A DNA stretch of 57,335 nt from Rhodocyclaceae bacterium (GTDB lineage: Bacteria; Pseudomonadota; Gammaproteobacteria; Burkholderiales; Rhodocyclaceae): assembly GCA_019750575.1 (NCBI GenBank), contig JAIEOJ010000277.1, forward strand, positions 1 to 57,335, given 5' to 3'. The position numbers and the translations under genes are program-made. The notes beneath the pieces are model-generated. The model searched no databases. It saw only the letters and a list, made by a program, of their open reading frames with translations, and was not told where the DNA came from. The first letter of the stretch is position 1. Every line of letters starts with the position of its first letter. Shown in pieces: positions 17,337 through 27,326 of this stretch.

Positions 17337-18200
17337 ATGAAAAATCTTTCTTTACGCGCCAAGGCCGGCATCCTGTCAGTGCTGCTGTTTGCGCTGATCC
17401 TTGCAGTGTGGCAATTCGCCACATTGCAGAAGTCCTCGGTGACGACAGCGCAATACACGCCCGAGCAGATCGAATACATGAAGCTCATGGGCAAGGACCC
17501 GGGCAAGCAGAGCGAGAAGTCAGGCTTCCCCACCCCCGTGCAGATGGGTTCGGCTGCCTTCAAGCACCTCTCCGACCCCTTCTTCGACAACGGTCCCAAT
17601 GACAAGGGCATCGGCCTGCAACTCGCCTACTCGCTCGGTCGCGTCGGCATCGGCTATCTGCTCGCCGCGCTGGTGGCGATTCCCTTCGGCTTCCTGATCG
17701 GCATGTCTCCATTGATTTACAAAGCATTGGATCCCTTCATCCAGGTACTCAAGCCGATCTCGCCACTGGCCTGGATGCCGATTGCGCTGTACACGATCAA
17801 GGACTCGACCATCTCCGGCATCTTCGTGATCTTCATCTGCTCGGTGTGGCCGATGCTGATCAATACCGCCTTCGGTGTCGCCAGCGTGCGCCGCGACTGG
17901 CTGAATGTGGCGCGCACCCTGGAAGTACCGCCGCTGCGCCGCGCCTTTGAAGTGATCCTGCCGGCGGCCGCACCGACCATCCTCACCGGCATGCGCATCA
18001 GCATGGGCATCGCCTGGCTGGTCATCGTCGCCGCCGAAATGCTGGTCGGCGGCACCGGCATCGGCTACTTCGTGTGGAACGAGTGGAACAACCTCTCGCT
18101 GCCCAACGTCATCTTCGCCATCCTCGTCATCGGCCTGACCGGCATGGCCCTCGACGCCATCTTCGGCCGACTGCAGAAAGCGGTGACCTATGTTGAATAA
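17337..18200 (+). CDS. cynB: ABC transporter permease, probable cyanate uptake
   Basis: 287 aa of the NrtB/CmpB/SsuC class. A membrane anchor (residues 10-28) is followed by a periplasmic loop and the BPD_transp_1 core with five to six helices. The EAA-type loop that contacts the ATPase is visible in RTLEVPPLRRAFEVILPAAAPTILTGMR only in part, with the conserved VILPAAAPTILTGMR segment. ATG 17337 has AAGGA upstream. The 3' end overlaps the ATPase gene by 11 nt. Substrate assignment rests on cynS in the operon. Confidence 0.85.
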   Translation: MKNLSLRAKAGILSVLLFALILAVWQFATLQKSSVTTAQYTPEQIEYMKLMGKDPGKQSEKSGFPTPVQMGSAAFKHLSDPFFDNGPNDKGIGLQLAYSLGRVGIGYLLAALVAIPFGFLIGMSPLIYKALDPFIQVLKPISPLAWMPIALYTIKDSTISGIFVIFICSVWPMLINTAFGVASVRRDWLNVARTLEVPPLRRAFEVILPAAAPTILTGMRISMGIAWLVIVAAEMLVGGTGIGYFVWNEWNNLSLPNVIFAILVIGLTGMALDAIFGRLQKAVTYVE

Positions 18201-19089
18201 AGCCATCCCGGAAGACGCCTTCCTGCGCGTCGAGAACCTCGGCAAGACCTATCCGGGCAGCGAGGAAGCCGTCTTCGAGAACGTCAACTTCGGCATCGAG
18301 CGCGGCCAGTTCGTCTGCATCATCGGCCACAGCGGTTGCGGCAAGACCACCATCCTGAATGCCCTGGCCGGCCTCGAAACCGCCTCCGCCGGCCACGTCA
18401 TCATGGCCGGCCGCGAGGTGGTCGGCCCCAGTCTCGAACGCGGCGTGGTGTTTCAGGGGCATGCCCTGATGCCCTGGCTGTCGGTGCGCAAGAACATCGC
18501 CTTCGCCGTGCGCTCCAAGTGGCCGGACTGGAGCAAGGCCCAGGTCGATGCCCATGTCGAAAAGTACGTCGCCATGGTCGGTCTGAGCCACGCCATCGAC
18601 AAGAAGCCCTCGGCCCTGTCCGGCGGCATGAAGCAGCGCGTCGGCATTGCCCGCGCCTTCGCCATCGAACCCAAGATGCTGCTGCTCGACGAGCCTTTCG
18701 GCGCACTCGATGCGCTGACGCGCGGCACCATCCAGGACGAGCTGCTGCGCATCTGCCGCGAAACGCAGCAGACCGTGTTCATGATCACCCACGATGTGGA
18801 CGAGGCCATCCTGCTCGCCGACCGCATCCTGCTCATGAGCAACGGCCCGCGCGCCCGCGTCGCCGAAATCGTGGTGAACACCCTGCCCGCCAGCCGTACC
18901 CGCAGCGGCATGCATCACGACCCGCAGTTCTACCGCATCCGCAACCACCTCGTCGATTTCCTCGTGCAGCGTGCCGCCAAGCTCTCGCACGGGCAGGCGC
19001 CGAGCAGCCCGCATTTCGTCTACCCCGGTCTCGAATCCGCCGAGACCGATTCCCCGCCCCACCTTGTCAAACAGAAGGAGTCAGCATGA
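18190..19089 (+). CDS. cynD: ABC transporter ATPase, probable cyanate uptake
   Basis: 299 aa. Walker A GHSGCGKTT, Q-loop VFQGHALMPWL, signature LSGGMKQRV, Walker B MLLLDEPFGALD and the switch His in FMITHDVDEA are all intact. It is of the NrtD/SsuB/TauB class, with a C-terminal extension of about 50 residues rich in His, Ser and Pro. It overlaps the permease by 11 nt, and its stop overlaps the cyanase start (ATGA). All four genes are therefore probably translated as a unit. Confidence 0.88.
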   Translation: MLNKAIPEDAFLRVENLGKTYPGSEEAVFENVNFGIERGQFVCIIGHSGCGKTTILNALAGLETASAGHVIMAGREVVGPSLERGVVFQGHALMPWLSVRKNIAFAVRSKWPDWSKAQVDAHVEKYVAMVGLSHAIDKKPSALSGGMKQRVGIARAFAIEPKMLLLDEPFGALDALTRGTIQDELLRICRETQQTVFMITHDVDEAILLADRILLMSNGPRARVAEIVVNTLPASRTRSGMHHDPQFYRIRNHLVDFLVQRAAKLSHGQAPSSPHFVYPGLESAETDSPPHLVKQKESA

Positions 19090-19550
19090 AGCGCATGGAA
19101 CTCACCCTCAACCGGATGGACATCACCGAAATGATCGTCGAGGCCAAGATCCGCAAGGGCCTCAAGTGGAAGGACGTGGCCGCCCAGGTCGGCCTGTCCA
19201 AGGAATGGGTCACCGCCGGCTGCCTCGGCCAGATGACCTTCACTGAAGAACAAGCCAAGAAGATCGTCGAGATCTTCGACCTGCCCACCGAAGCCCTGCC
19301 GCACCTGCAGGTCGTCCCCTACAAGGGTTCGCTGCCCACCCAGGTACCGACCGACCCGCTGATCTATCGCTTCTACGAGATCGTCAGCGTGTACGGCACC
19401 ACCTTCAAGGAACTGATCCACGAAGAGTTCGGCGACGGCATCATGAGCGCCATCGACTACAAGATGGACATCAGCCGCCTGCCCGACCCGAATGGCGACC
19501 GCGTGCAGATCGTGCTGTCCGGCAAGTACCTGGCCTACAAGACCTACTGA
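19086..19550 (+). CDS. cynS: Cyanate hydratase (cyanase)
   Basis: 154 aa. Converts cyanate plus bicarbonate to ammonia and CO2. An N-terminal HTH-like dimerisation domain precedes the catalytic domain, which holds the active-site triad: R95 and E98 in PLIYRFYEIV, and S121 in DGIMSAIDYKMD. These correspond to E. coli R96, E99 and S122, one residue shifted. The start ATG 19086 overlaps the ATPase stop. Its position as the last gene of the ABC operon gives a complete import-and-degrade pathway for cyanate as nitrogen source or toxin. Confidence 0.97.
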   Translation: MKRMELTLNRMDITEMIVEAKIRKGLKWKDVAAQVGLSKEWVTAGCLGQMTFTEEQAKKIVEIFDLPTEALPHLQVVPYKGSLPTQVPTDPLIYRFYEIVSVYGTTFKELIHEEFGDGIMSAIDYKMDISRLPDPNGDRVQIVLSGKYLAYKTY

Positions 19551-19561
19551 GCCCCCGGCGA

Positions 19562-19587
19562 CGCTCCGGCATGCCCATGCCGGAGCG
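19562..19587 (+). terminator. Hairpin at the end of the cyanate operon
   Basis: 11-bp stem (cgctccggcat / atgccggagcg) with loop GCCC, 12 nt after the cynS stop, followed by an A/T-rich stretch without a clear T-run. It is probably the operon terminator. Confidence 0.55.
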
Positions 19588-19644
19588 CAATAAAATCAAT
19601 AAGCAGCCAAAAAATGCGAATCCGCAACCAGAAAACGGTGCCGA

Positions 19645-19727
19645 TTTCATTTTTAAAACAATGAAATGTCGTGCTTTTTTACAGTTCGCCGCCCACCGGT
19701 TTCTGTTTCATTTTTAATGTATTGAAA
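19645..19727. promoter_or_regulatory. Two TTTCA-N12-TGAAA dyads upstream of the PEP-CTERM gene (candidate enhancer sites)
   Basis: Copy 1 spans 19645-19666 and copy 2 spans 19706-19727. Both begin with TTTCATTTTTAA and end in TGAAA, 61 bp apart centre to centre. They lie at about -118 and -57 from the start site predicted for the sigma-54-type promoter at 19747. This is where a sigma-54 activator would be expected to bind. The regulator is not in the window. Confidence 0.5.
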
Positions 19728-19746
19728 AGCAAGCGCTTAGCGTTGA

Positions 19747-19762
19747 TGGCACGAGATATGCT
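19747..19762 (+). promoter_or_regulatory. Sigma-54-type promoter (-24/-12) of the PEP-CTERM gene
   Basis: TGGCAC-N5-ATGCT, with the invariant GG and GC dinucleotides at the required spacing and one mismatch from TGGCAC-N5-TTGCW. The predicted start is about 19773, 27 nt before the ATG at 19800. RpoN control of PEP-CTERM genes through PrsK/PrsR is known in some betaproteobacteria, which makes the match more credible. Confidence 0.6.
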
Positions 19763-19799
19763 GTTGTGAGCACATAGCAACTCACGACTGAGGTCCATC

Positions 19800-20459
19800 A
19801 TGGCCAAGCTCACACACACCCTCCGCAGTTTTCTGCTGGCCGCCGTCCTCGGGCTGAGCACCCAGGCCCATGCCGGCCTGAGCTACAGCACCTGGACCAG
19901 CAACGATCCGCTCACCGGCAACTACATCCTGAATGTTGATCATGTCGGCAGCGACTTCATCTACAACCTGACCATCAATCCCTGGAATGCCGAAGCCCTG
20001 GGCATCTTCTTCGATCTCGACAACGTCAGCATCGGCAGCAGCGGCTTCAGCAACCTGAGCCCGGCCGCGCCCATGCAGCTCTTCGCCACCGACACCAGCA
20101 GCAGCACCTGCGGATCGGGTTGCAACCTGAACGGCCTGACCCTGCCGACACTCGTCGGCGGCGACTGGGAGCTGGTGTTCCGCCTCGGCGGCAGCGGCTT
20201 TGATGGCCTGCAGAGCTTTGCGTGGAAGACCAGTGATTTCGGCCTCGACCTCTCCGCTTTCGGCCTGGTCGGCATTCGTGCCCAGCAGCTGTGCAGCGAA
20301 GGAAACCTGCTGAGTAATGGCGACAGCGGCTGTACCGGCAGCGACAAGGCCTATGGCTATGCCACGCCTTCCCTGGAAGTGCCGGAACCCGGCATTCTCG
20401 CCCTGGTGGCCGCAGCACTGCTGGGTCTGGGTCTGGCACGCCGCAAGCAGATGCGCTGA
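19800..20459 (+). CDS. PEP-CTERM sorting-domain protein
   Basis: 219 aa. A Sec signal peptide (residues 1-25, ending AHA) is followed by a Ser/Asn/Gly-rich beta-type domain with four cysteines. The C-terminal tripartite signal is classical: VPEPG at about 196-200, a hydrophobic helix (ILALVAAALLGLGLA) and the basic end RRKQMR. An exosortase encoded elsewhere should cleave or process this tail for export to the cell surface. The preceding region carries a sigma-54-like promoter with two dyads, and a strong terminator follows. The single-gene unit looks independently regulated. Confidence 0.93.
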   Translation: MAKLTHTLRSFLLAAVLGLSTQAHAGLSYSTWTSNDPLTGNYILNVDHVGSDFIYNLTINPWNAEALGIFFDLDNVSIGSSGFSNLSPAAPMQLFATDTSSSTCGSGCNLNGLTLPTLVGGDWELVFRLGGSGFDGLQSFAWKTSDFGLDLSAFGLVGIRAQQLCSEGNLLSNGDSGCTGSDKAYGYATPSLEVPEPGILALVAAALLGLGLARRKQMR

Positions 20460-20480
20460 TCAGGACCGGCTTCAATCCTG

Positions 20481-20507
20481 AAAATGGCGCCTGCGGGCGC
20501 CATTTTT
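20481..20507 (+). terminator. Rho-independent terminator after the PEP-CTERM gene
   Basis: Perfect 11-bp stem (aaaatggcgcc / ggcgccatttt) with loop TGCG and trailing T residues, 21 nt after the stop. Confidence 0.85.
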
Positions 20508-20528
20508 CATGGGCACGGAAATACCAGA

Positions 20529-20574
20529 TTGACAGTCTACTTTGCTCGCAGGCTTAATTAGAACAATCGTTCTA
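20529..20574 (+). promoter_or_regulatory. Promoter and TetR-type operator of the TetR/DUF1348 operon
   Basis: TTGACA at 20529-20534 followed at 18-19 nt by CTTAAT/TTAATT. The perfect dyad TAGAAC-AATC-GTTCTA at 20559-20574 sits just downstream, ending 13 nt before the tetR start codon. The layout fits autorepression. Confidence 0.6.
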
Positions 20575-20587
20575 GTTGGAGCCCGCG

Positions 20588-21181
20588 ATGCGCCCCACCC
20601 CTGCCAAAGACGCCCTGCTCGAAGCCGCCTGCCAGCTCTTCTACACGCAGGGCATACGCGGCACCAGCGTCGAAGCCATTCTCGAACGCGCCGGCGTCGC
20701 GCGGCAGAGCCTCTACCAGCACTTCGAGTCCAAGGACGGTCTGGTCGCCGCCTTCCTCAAGCTGCGCGACGAGCGCTGGTGCGGCTGGATGAACGACTAT
20801 GTCGAAGCGGCCAGCGACGATCCGCTGGAACGCATCTACGCTATCTACGACTTCCTCGCCGACTGGTTTGCCCAGTCCGACTTCAGCGGCTGCGCCTTCA
20901 TCAATACCGCCGCCGAATATGGCAATCCCGAACATCCCTTCCATGTGCTGTCGGCGCGCCACAAGGCACGCGTGCTGGCCGATATCGAACGCCTGTGCCG
21001 CGCTGCCGCCCTGCCCGACCACCAGACCTTGGCACGCCAGCTGGCCCTGCTGATGGAGGGCGCCATCGTCACCGAGCAGGTCACACCGGGCAGCCATGCC
21101 GCCGCCGAGGCGAAGCACATCGCCCGTATCCTGATTCAGTTCCGCACCACCCCCAACCCCAAACCCTGGAGCAAGCAATGA
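20588..21181 (+). CDS. TetR/AcrR-family repressor
   Basis: 197 aa. ATG 20588 is preceded by GGAG; a TTG twelve bases upstream is in frame but less likely. The N-terminal HTH is clear ([21 protein letters not shown], then [20 protein letters not shown]). The ligand-binding domain has a TetR_C shape with a Trp/Cys-rich pocket. Its operator candidate lies immediately upstream. The stop overlaps the start of the DUF1348 gene (ATGA), so it probably represses its own two-gene operon. Confidence 0.92.
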   Translation: MRPTPAKDALLEAACQLFYTQGIRGTSVEAILERAGVARQSLYQHFESKDGLVAAFLKLRDERWCGWMNDYVEAASDDPLERIYAIYDFLADWFAQSDFSGCAFINTAAEYGNPEHPFHVLSARHKARVLADIERLCRAAALPDHQTLARQLALLMEGAIVTEQVTPGSHAAAEAKHIARILIQFRTTPNPKPWSKQ

Positions 21182-21657
21182 GCACAGCACCCAACATCCG
21201 TCCCCCGCTGCCGCCCTTCACCGCCGAAACCGCCGACCAGAAAGCGCGCGCCGCCGAGGATGGCTGGAATTCGCGCGATGCCGTCAAGGTGTCCATGGCC
21301 TATACGGAAAACAGCAAGTGGCGCAACCGCGCCGAGATCTTTGAGGGCCGCGACAAGATCGTGGAATTCCTCAAGCGCAAATGGGCGCGGGAAATCGAAT
21401 ACCGCCTGATCAAGGAAGTCTGGGCGTATACCGACAACCGCATCGCCGTGCGTTTTGCCTATGAATGGAAGGACGACTCCGGTCAGTGGTACCGCTCCTA
21501 CGGCAACGAGAACTGGGAGTTCGACGCCAACGGCCTGATGCAGGCGCGCCACGCCAGCATCAACGACCTGCCGATCAAGGAGGAAGAGCGCAAGTTCCGC
21601 TGGCCGCAAGGGCGCCGCCCCGACGATCACCCGGGGCTCAGCGAACTGGGGCTTTGA
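21178..21657 (+). CDS. DUF1348 / NTF2-like (SnoaL-fold) protein
   Basis: 159 aa, a single NTF2-like alpha+beta cone. Typical DUF1348 segments are [45 protein letters not shown] and the C-terminal [15 protein letters not shown]. No enzymatic activity is established for the family as far as I know. Coupling to a TetR repressor suggests inducible handling of a small hydrophobic compound. Confidence 0.9.
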   Translation: MSTAPNIRPPLPPFTAETADQKARAAEDGWNSRDAVKVSMAYTENSKWRNRAEIFEGRDKIVEFLKRKWAREIEYRLIKEVWAYTDNRIAVRFAYEWKDDSGQWYRSYGNENWEFDANGLMQARHASINDLPIKEEERKFRWPQGRRPDDHPGLSELGL

Positions 21658-21686
21658 GAGGAAGCAAGGGCCTCTCGCGCTGGCAA

Positions 21687-21732
21687 AAAGCAGTGCAATC
21701 GGCGACAATTGCACGCTTTATTGCACTGCTTT
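21687..21732 (+). promoter_or_regulatory. lysS leader with three complementary elements
   Basis: A 13-nt arm at 21687-21699 (containing GTGCAAT) is exactly complementary to 21720-21732 and, over 7 nt, also to ATTGCAC at 21708-21714. Two mutually exclusive hairpins are possible just 14 nt before the lysS start. Alternatively the three elements may be protein-binding half-sites. Confidence 0.45.
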
Positions 21733-21745
21733 CCCGAATTCCGCC

Positions 21746-23256
<1,511 letters not shown>

Positions 23257-23260
<4 letters not shown>

Positions 23261-24090
23261 GCGACGCGCATTTCGGCGCGCCCGACCAGGACGCGCTGGT
23301 CAGCGCAGCAGAAGCTGCGCTGACCGAAAAACCCCAGCATCGCACCCTGCTCATCGAGCACGGCGGCCGCCGCTACATCGCCAAGCGCCTGGCCGAACGG
23401 CCGCGGCGCCTGATGCAAACCCTGTTCATGCGCTGGCTGGTGAACAGGATTACCGGCCAGCCGCTGCCCATGCGTACGCTGGCGCTGTCCGAATCCGCCA
23501 GCAGCATGGATTACGAAGCGCAGCGGATTGCCACGCTGGCAGCTGCCGGCGCGCGCGTACCGCGCATCGCGCACCGCACCAACGAGTACCTCCTGCTCGA
23601 ACACTGCGGCACGGTCGTCGCCAGCCTGCTCGAAAAATGGGCACCCGACACCTGGCGCAGCGAGCTGCCGCGCATGGCCCGCGAGCTCGGTGAATTCCAC
23701 GCCGCCGGCCTGTGGCACGGTGGCGCGCAGATCAAGAACGTGACGCTGCAGGACGGCAGCTTCACGCGCATCGACTTCGAGGAAAACTTCGGCGAGTTTC
23801 TGCCGCTGCCGGTGACGCAGACGGCCGACCTGCTGCTCTTCCTCAACTCCGTCTCGCTGGCCGGCCCCATCGACGAAGCCGAATCGCGCCGCATCCTGCC
23901 GCTGCTGCTCAAGGAATATCTGGACGCCCATGCCGACCCGGCCGGCATCCTCGACACGCTGAATCGCGCACGGCCCCTGCTCGGCCACATCGTCGGCGCT
24001 GCCAGGCCCTTCCGCCGCTACACACGCAAGAGTTACCGGCGCATGGTCATCATCATCGACACACTGGACCAGCAGCTGTCGGCAGCATGA
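23257..24090 (+). CDS. Lipopolysaccharide-kinase/Bud32-like protein kinase-fold protein
   Basis: 277 aa, GTG start at 23257. Kinase landmarks are a candidate ATP Lys (K43 in YIAKRL), an alpha-C Glu (about E87), the catalytic-loop variant HGGAQIKN (154-161) and the metal-binding DFE (173-175). The HGG loop with a small N-lobe resembles the Kdo-kinase/RIO/Bud32 group rather than eukaryotic-type Ser/Thr kinases. The substrate is unknown. It is locked by 4-nt overlaps between lysS and mnmC, so a role linked to tRNA or translation is possible but unproven. Confidence 0.8.
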
Positions 24091-25985
24091 TCGAAGCGGC
24101 CCGGCTTGAATGGGCCGCCGACGGCACGCCCATCTCCTCCAGCTACGACGACGTCTACCACTCCACCGAAGGCGGGCTGGCGCAGACGCGTCATGTCTTC
24201 ATCGCCGGCAACGCCCTGCCGCAACGCTGGCAGGGCCGCAAGCACTTTTGCATCCTCGAGACCGGCTTCGGCCTGGGCCTGAACTTTCTCGCCACCTGGC
24301 AAGCCTGGCGCAATGATCCGGCGCGCTGCGAAGGTCTGCACTTCATCAGCACCGAGTTGCATCCCTTCAGACGCGAGGATCTGGCGCGCCTGCATGCACG
24401 CTGGCCCGAGCTCGCCGACATGGCCGCCCAGCTGCAGGCGGCCTGGCCACCGCTGACGGCCGGCTTTCATCACCTGCTGCTCGATGGAGGCAGGGTAACG
24501 CTAACCCTGCTGTTCGGCGATGCCAACAGCACGCTGCCCCAGCTTGTGGGTAGCGCAGACGCCTTCTATCTCGACGGCTTCGCACCGCAGAAGAATCCAC
24601 GCCTCTGGTCACCGGCGCTCCTGCAGACGCTCAGTCAGCACGCCGCCCCCGGCGCCACGCTGGCCAGCTGGTGCGTCGCCGGCGAAGTGCGCACTGCCCT
24701 GCGCGAACAGGGCTGGACGCTGCGCAAGCGACCGGGCTACGCGCACAAATGGCAGATGCTCACGGCACGCCGCGCTGAAGCCATTGCGGACGGGCCGCCC
24801 CATGCTGCGGCAATCGCGCCCACCGATGCCATCATCATCGGCGCCGGCATCGCCGGTTGCAGCCTGGCCGAGGCACTCGCGCGGCGCGGCTGGCAGATCA
24901 CCCTGCTTGAACAGAACGCAGCGGCGGCGCAGGCGGCCTCCGGCAACCCGGCCGGCCTGCTGCACCCCATGCTGGCGAAGGACGACAATCTGGCGGCGCG
25001 CTTTTCCCGCGCCGCCTATCTCTACAGCCTGCGCCTGCTGAGCCGTCTCGACCCGGAAGCCGGTTTCTGGCAGGCCGGCGGCATGCTGCAACTGGCCGAG
25101 GATGTCGCCGATGCCGACAAGCTGCGCAGCAGTTGCAGCAGGCTGCCGGCCGACTACGCCGCCTGGGTGGAACAGGCCGAGGCCAGCCGCCTCGCCGGGC
25201 TGCCGGTGGCGGCCGGCGGCGTATGGTTTGCACACGGCGCCTGGGTCAAACCGCCGGCCTTGTGCATGGCGCTGCTGCAGGCCGCCGGCGCCCGGGTGCA
25301 CACGCGCTACGGCTGCACGGTGCACGCCCTGCGCCATCAGGACGGTAACTGGCTGGCCCTCGATACCGCGGGCCGCGTGCTCGCCCGCGCCCGCCACCTC
25401 ATCCTTGCCAATGCGGCCGCAGCCAATCAACTGCTGCCGGAACTCACGCTGACCCTGCGCGGCATACGCGGCCAGCTCAGCTATCTGCCGGATGCGGCCC
25501 TCGCCGGACTCGACACGGCACTGTGCGGGGCCGGCTACGCGATACGCAACGGGAGCGCGCAGGCCATCATCGGGGCCAGCTTTGTCGAGGACGACAGCGA
25601 TACCGCCTTGCGCGCAACAGAACACGCCGACAATCTGCGCAAGCTGCGGCAGCTCCTGCCCGGCTTCGCGCATCAGCCCGATCCCGCCACCCTGCCCGGC
25701 CGCGTGAGCTTCCGCGCCGCCAGTCACGACCGCCTGCCCCTGGTCGGCACCCTGCCGCAAGTCCAGCTCCGCGAACAGGACACCCTCGCCGGCCTGCCGC
25801 GTCAGGCCGGACTGCACATCCTCGCCGGCTTTGGCGCCCGCGGCCTCAGCTGGGCCCCCCTGGCCGCCGAAGTGCTGGCCGCACAACTGGCCGCCGAGTG
25901 CCTGCCCCTGGAACAGCCCCTGGTACGCGCGCTGGATCCGGCACGGTTTCATTTACGCACAATCCGGCGGATGGCCAACCGTTAA
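24087..25985 (+). CDS. mnmC: Bifunctional tRNA mnm5s2U34 biosynthesis protein MnmC
   Basis: 632 aa. The N-terminal SAM methyltransferase (DUF752; TGFGLGLNFLATW and YLDGFAPQKNPRLWS) is fused to a C-terminal FAD oxidase with the dinucleotide motif IIGAGIAGCSLAEALA near residue 250. The oxidase removes carboxymethyl from cmnm5U34 and the methyltransferase then makes mnm5U34 in tRNA-Lys, Glu and others. ATG 24087 overlaps the kinase stop (ATGA). Grouping with lysS puts charging and wobble modification of tRNA-Lys in one transcript. Confidence 0.96.
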   Translation: MIEAARLEWAADGTPISSSYDDVYHSTEGGLAQTRHVFIAGNALPQRWQGRKHFCILETGFGLGLNFLATWQAWRNDPARCEGLHFISTELHPFRREDLARLHARWPELADMAAQLQAAWPPLTAGFHHLLLDGGRVTLTLLFGDANSTLPQLVGSADAFYLDGFAPQKNPRLWSPALLQTLSQHAAPGATLASWCVAGEVRTALREQGWTLRKRPGYAHKWQMLTARRAEAIADGPPHAAAIAPTDAIIIGAGIAGCSLAEALARRGWQITLLEQNAAAAQAASGNPAGLLHPMLAKDDNLAARFSRAAYLYSLRLLSRLDPEAGFWQAGGMLQLAEDVADADKLRSSCSRLPADYAAWVEQAEASRLAGLPVAAGGVWFAHGAWVKPPALCMALLQAAGARVHTRYGCTVHALRHQDGNWLALDTAGRVLARARHLILANAAAANQLLPELTLTLRGIRGQLSYLPDAALAGLDTALCGAGYAIRNGSAQAIIGASFVEDDSDTALRATEHADNLRKLRQLLPGFAHQPDPATLPGRVSFRAASHDRLPLVGTLPQVQLREQDTLAGLPRQAGLHILAGFGARGLSWAPLAAEVLAAQLAAECLPLEQPLVRALDPARFHLRTIRRMANR

Positions 25986-26003
25986 TGCTTGCTAAAATAA
26001 CAA

Positions 26004-26029
26004 GAAATATGCAACATTCTGCATATTTC
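26004..26029. promoter_or_regulatory. Perfect 10-bp dyad upstream of the outer-membrane barrel gene
   Basis: GAAATATGCA and TGCATATTTC around ACATTC, starting 5 nt after a TAAAAT -10-like box (25993-25998) and ending 17 nt before ATG 26047. The position at the likely transcription start fits an operator or a leader hairpin. Confidence 0.5.
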
Positions 26030-26046
26030 AGAAGCAGCGGCTCGTC

Positions 26047-27324
26047 ATGGCGAAATTCAAGGGAGGCCTTAGATCAGCAGCAGTGGGCGTTTTCGCCTGC
26101 CTGCTCCTCAATGGCATGGCGGCACACGCCGACGAGGGTTTCACTTTCAGCGGATTTGGCTCGCTCGGTGGCGTGCATGAAAATGCCCCGAATGCCGGCT
26201 TCACCCGCTACCCCACCCAGCCGCAAGCCGAAAACAACAATACCTCCCTGCTGACCGACAGCCTGCTCGGGCTGCAGGCGAATTACGCGATCACGCCGCA
26301 ATGGGAGGCCGTCGCCCAGCTGGTCGTGCGCGACCAGAAGCACACCAGCGTCAATCGCTCGCTCGAATGGGCCTATCTCAAGTGGCGGCCCGACACCAAT
26401 GTCGACCTGCGCTTCGGCCGGGTGGGCGCCGATGCCTTCATGCTCTCGGACTACCGCCATGTCGGCTTCGCCCAGCTCTGGGCACGCCCACCGGGCGAGT
26501 TCTACGGCTGGATCCCGGTCTTCTCCATCAACGGCGGCGATGCCAGCTACCGTTTCCGCAGCGGCGATACCTACTGGCAGCTCAAGGGCCAGCTCGGCAC
26601 CAGCAAGAGCCAGCTGCCGACCGGCCCTGACACCACCTACGCCTTCGAGGCAGACCGCTTCCGCAACCTCAGCCTGCGGGCGGAACAGGGACCGTGGCAG
26701 TTCATGACTGCCATCACCATGCTACGCGTGGGTTCCGAAGCCGTGCCTGGCACGCTCAACACCAATCTGAACCAGATCGCGGGCTCGCCCTTCGCCCCGG
26801 CGGCGATCCGCAACGAGGCCCGCCAGCTGAACCAGGGCTTGTGGATAAAGGGCGCCGATGTGCGCTACCTCACCCTCGGCGGAGCCTACCAGGATGGCAC
26901 CTGGCAGATACAGGGCGAGATCGCGAAGATCACCAGCGACAGCAAGCTGACGCCTACCGGCTTGAGCGGCTACATTTCCGCCGGTCGCCGCTTCGGCAGC
27001 ATCACGCCCTATGCGGTCCTGTCGGCATTCCGCAGCGACCGCTCGGAAACGCTGGCCGGCAACAACTGGTCCGCCCTCGGCGCCAGCGCCGTCACCGTGC
27101 AGACCGCAGCCGTCGCCGCCTACAACAGCTACCGCATCGACCAGACCGGGCTGGCGCTGGGCGTGCGCTGGGACATCAACAGCCGCACGGCCCTCAAGCT
27201 GCAGTGGGATCGCAAGGACATCAACGCACGCGGCTACGGCCTGTGGCAGATGGACAATACCCGTTACGGTAGCAGCGACAGCACCGTGAACATCTTCAGC
27301 GCAGTACTCGACTTCACCTTCTGA
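26047..27324 (+). CDS. Outer-membrane beta-barrel (porin-like) protein
   Basis: 425 aa. A signal peptide ends at AHA (residue 28). The body alternates aromatic and polar residues typical of barrel strands (FTFSGFGSLGG, WEWAYLKWRP-like stretches), and the protein ends in VLDFTF with the terminal Phe recognised by the BAM complex. I do not recognise a specific porin class. It is followed after 2 nt by a PstS-like periplasmic protein and then a coupled diguanylate cyclase, suggesting a ligand-entry role in a sensing module. Confidence 0.8.
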   Translation: MAKFKGGLRSAAVGVFACLLLNGMAAHADEGFTFSGFGSLGGVHENAPNAGFTRYPTQPQAENNNTSLLTDSLLGLQANYAITPQWEAVAQLVVRDQKHTSVNRSLEWAYLKWRPDTNVDLRFGRVGADAFMLSDYRHVGFAQLWARPPGEFYGWIPVFSINGGDASYRFRSGDTYWQLKGQLGTSKSQLPTGPDTTYAFEADRFRNLSLRAEQGPWQFMTAITMLRVGSEAVPGTLNTNLNQIAGSPFAPAAIRNEARQLNQGLWIKGADVRYLTLGGAYQDGTWQIQGEIAKITSDSKLTPTGLSGYISAGRRFGSITPYAVLSAFRSDRSETLAGNNWSALGASAVTVQTAAVAAYNSYRIDQTGLALGVRWDINSRTALKLQWDRKDINARGYGLWQMDNTRYGSSDSTVNIFSAVLDFTF

Positions 27325-27326
27325 GT

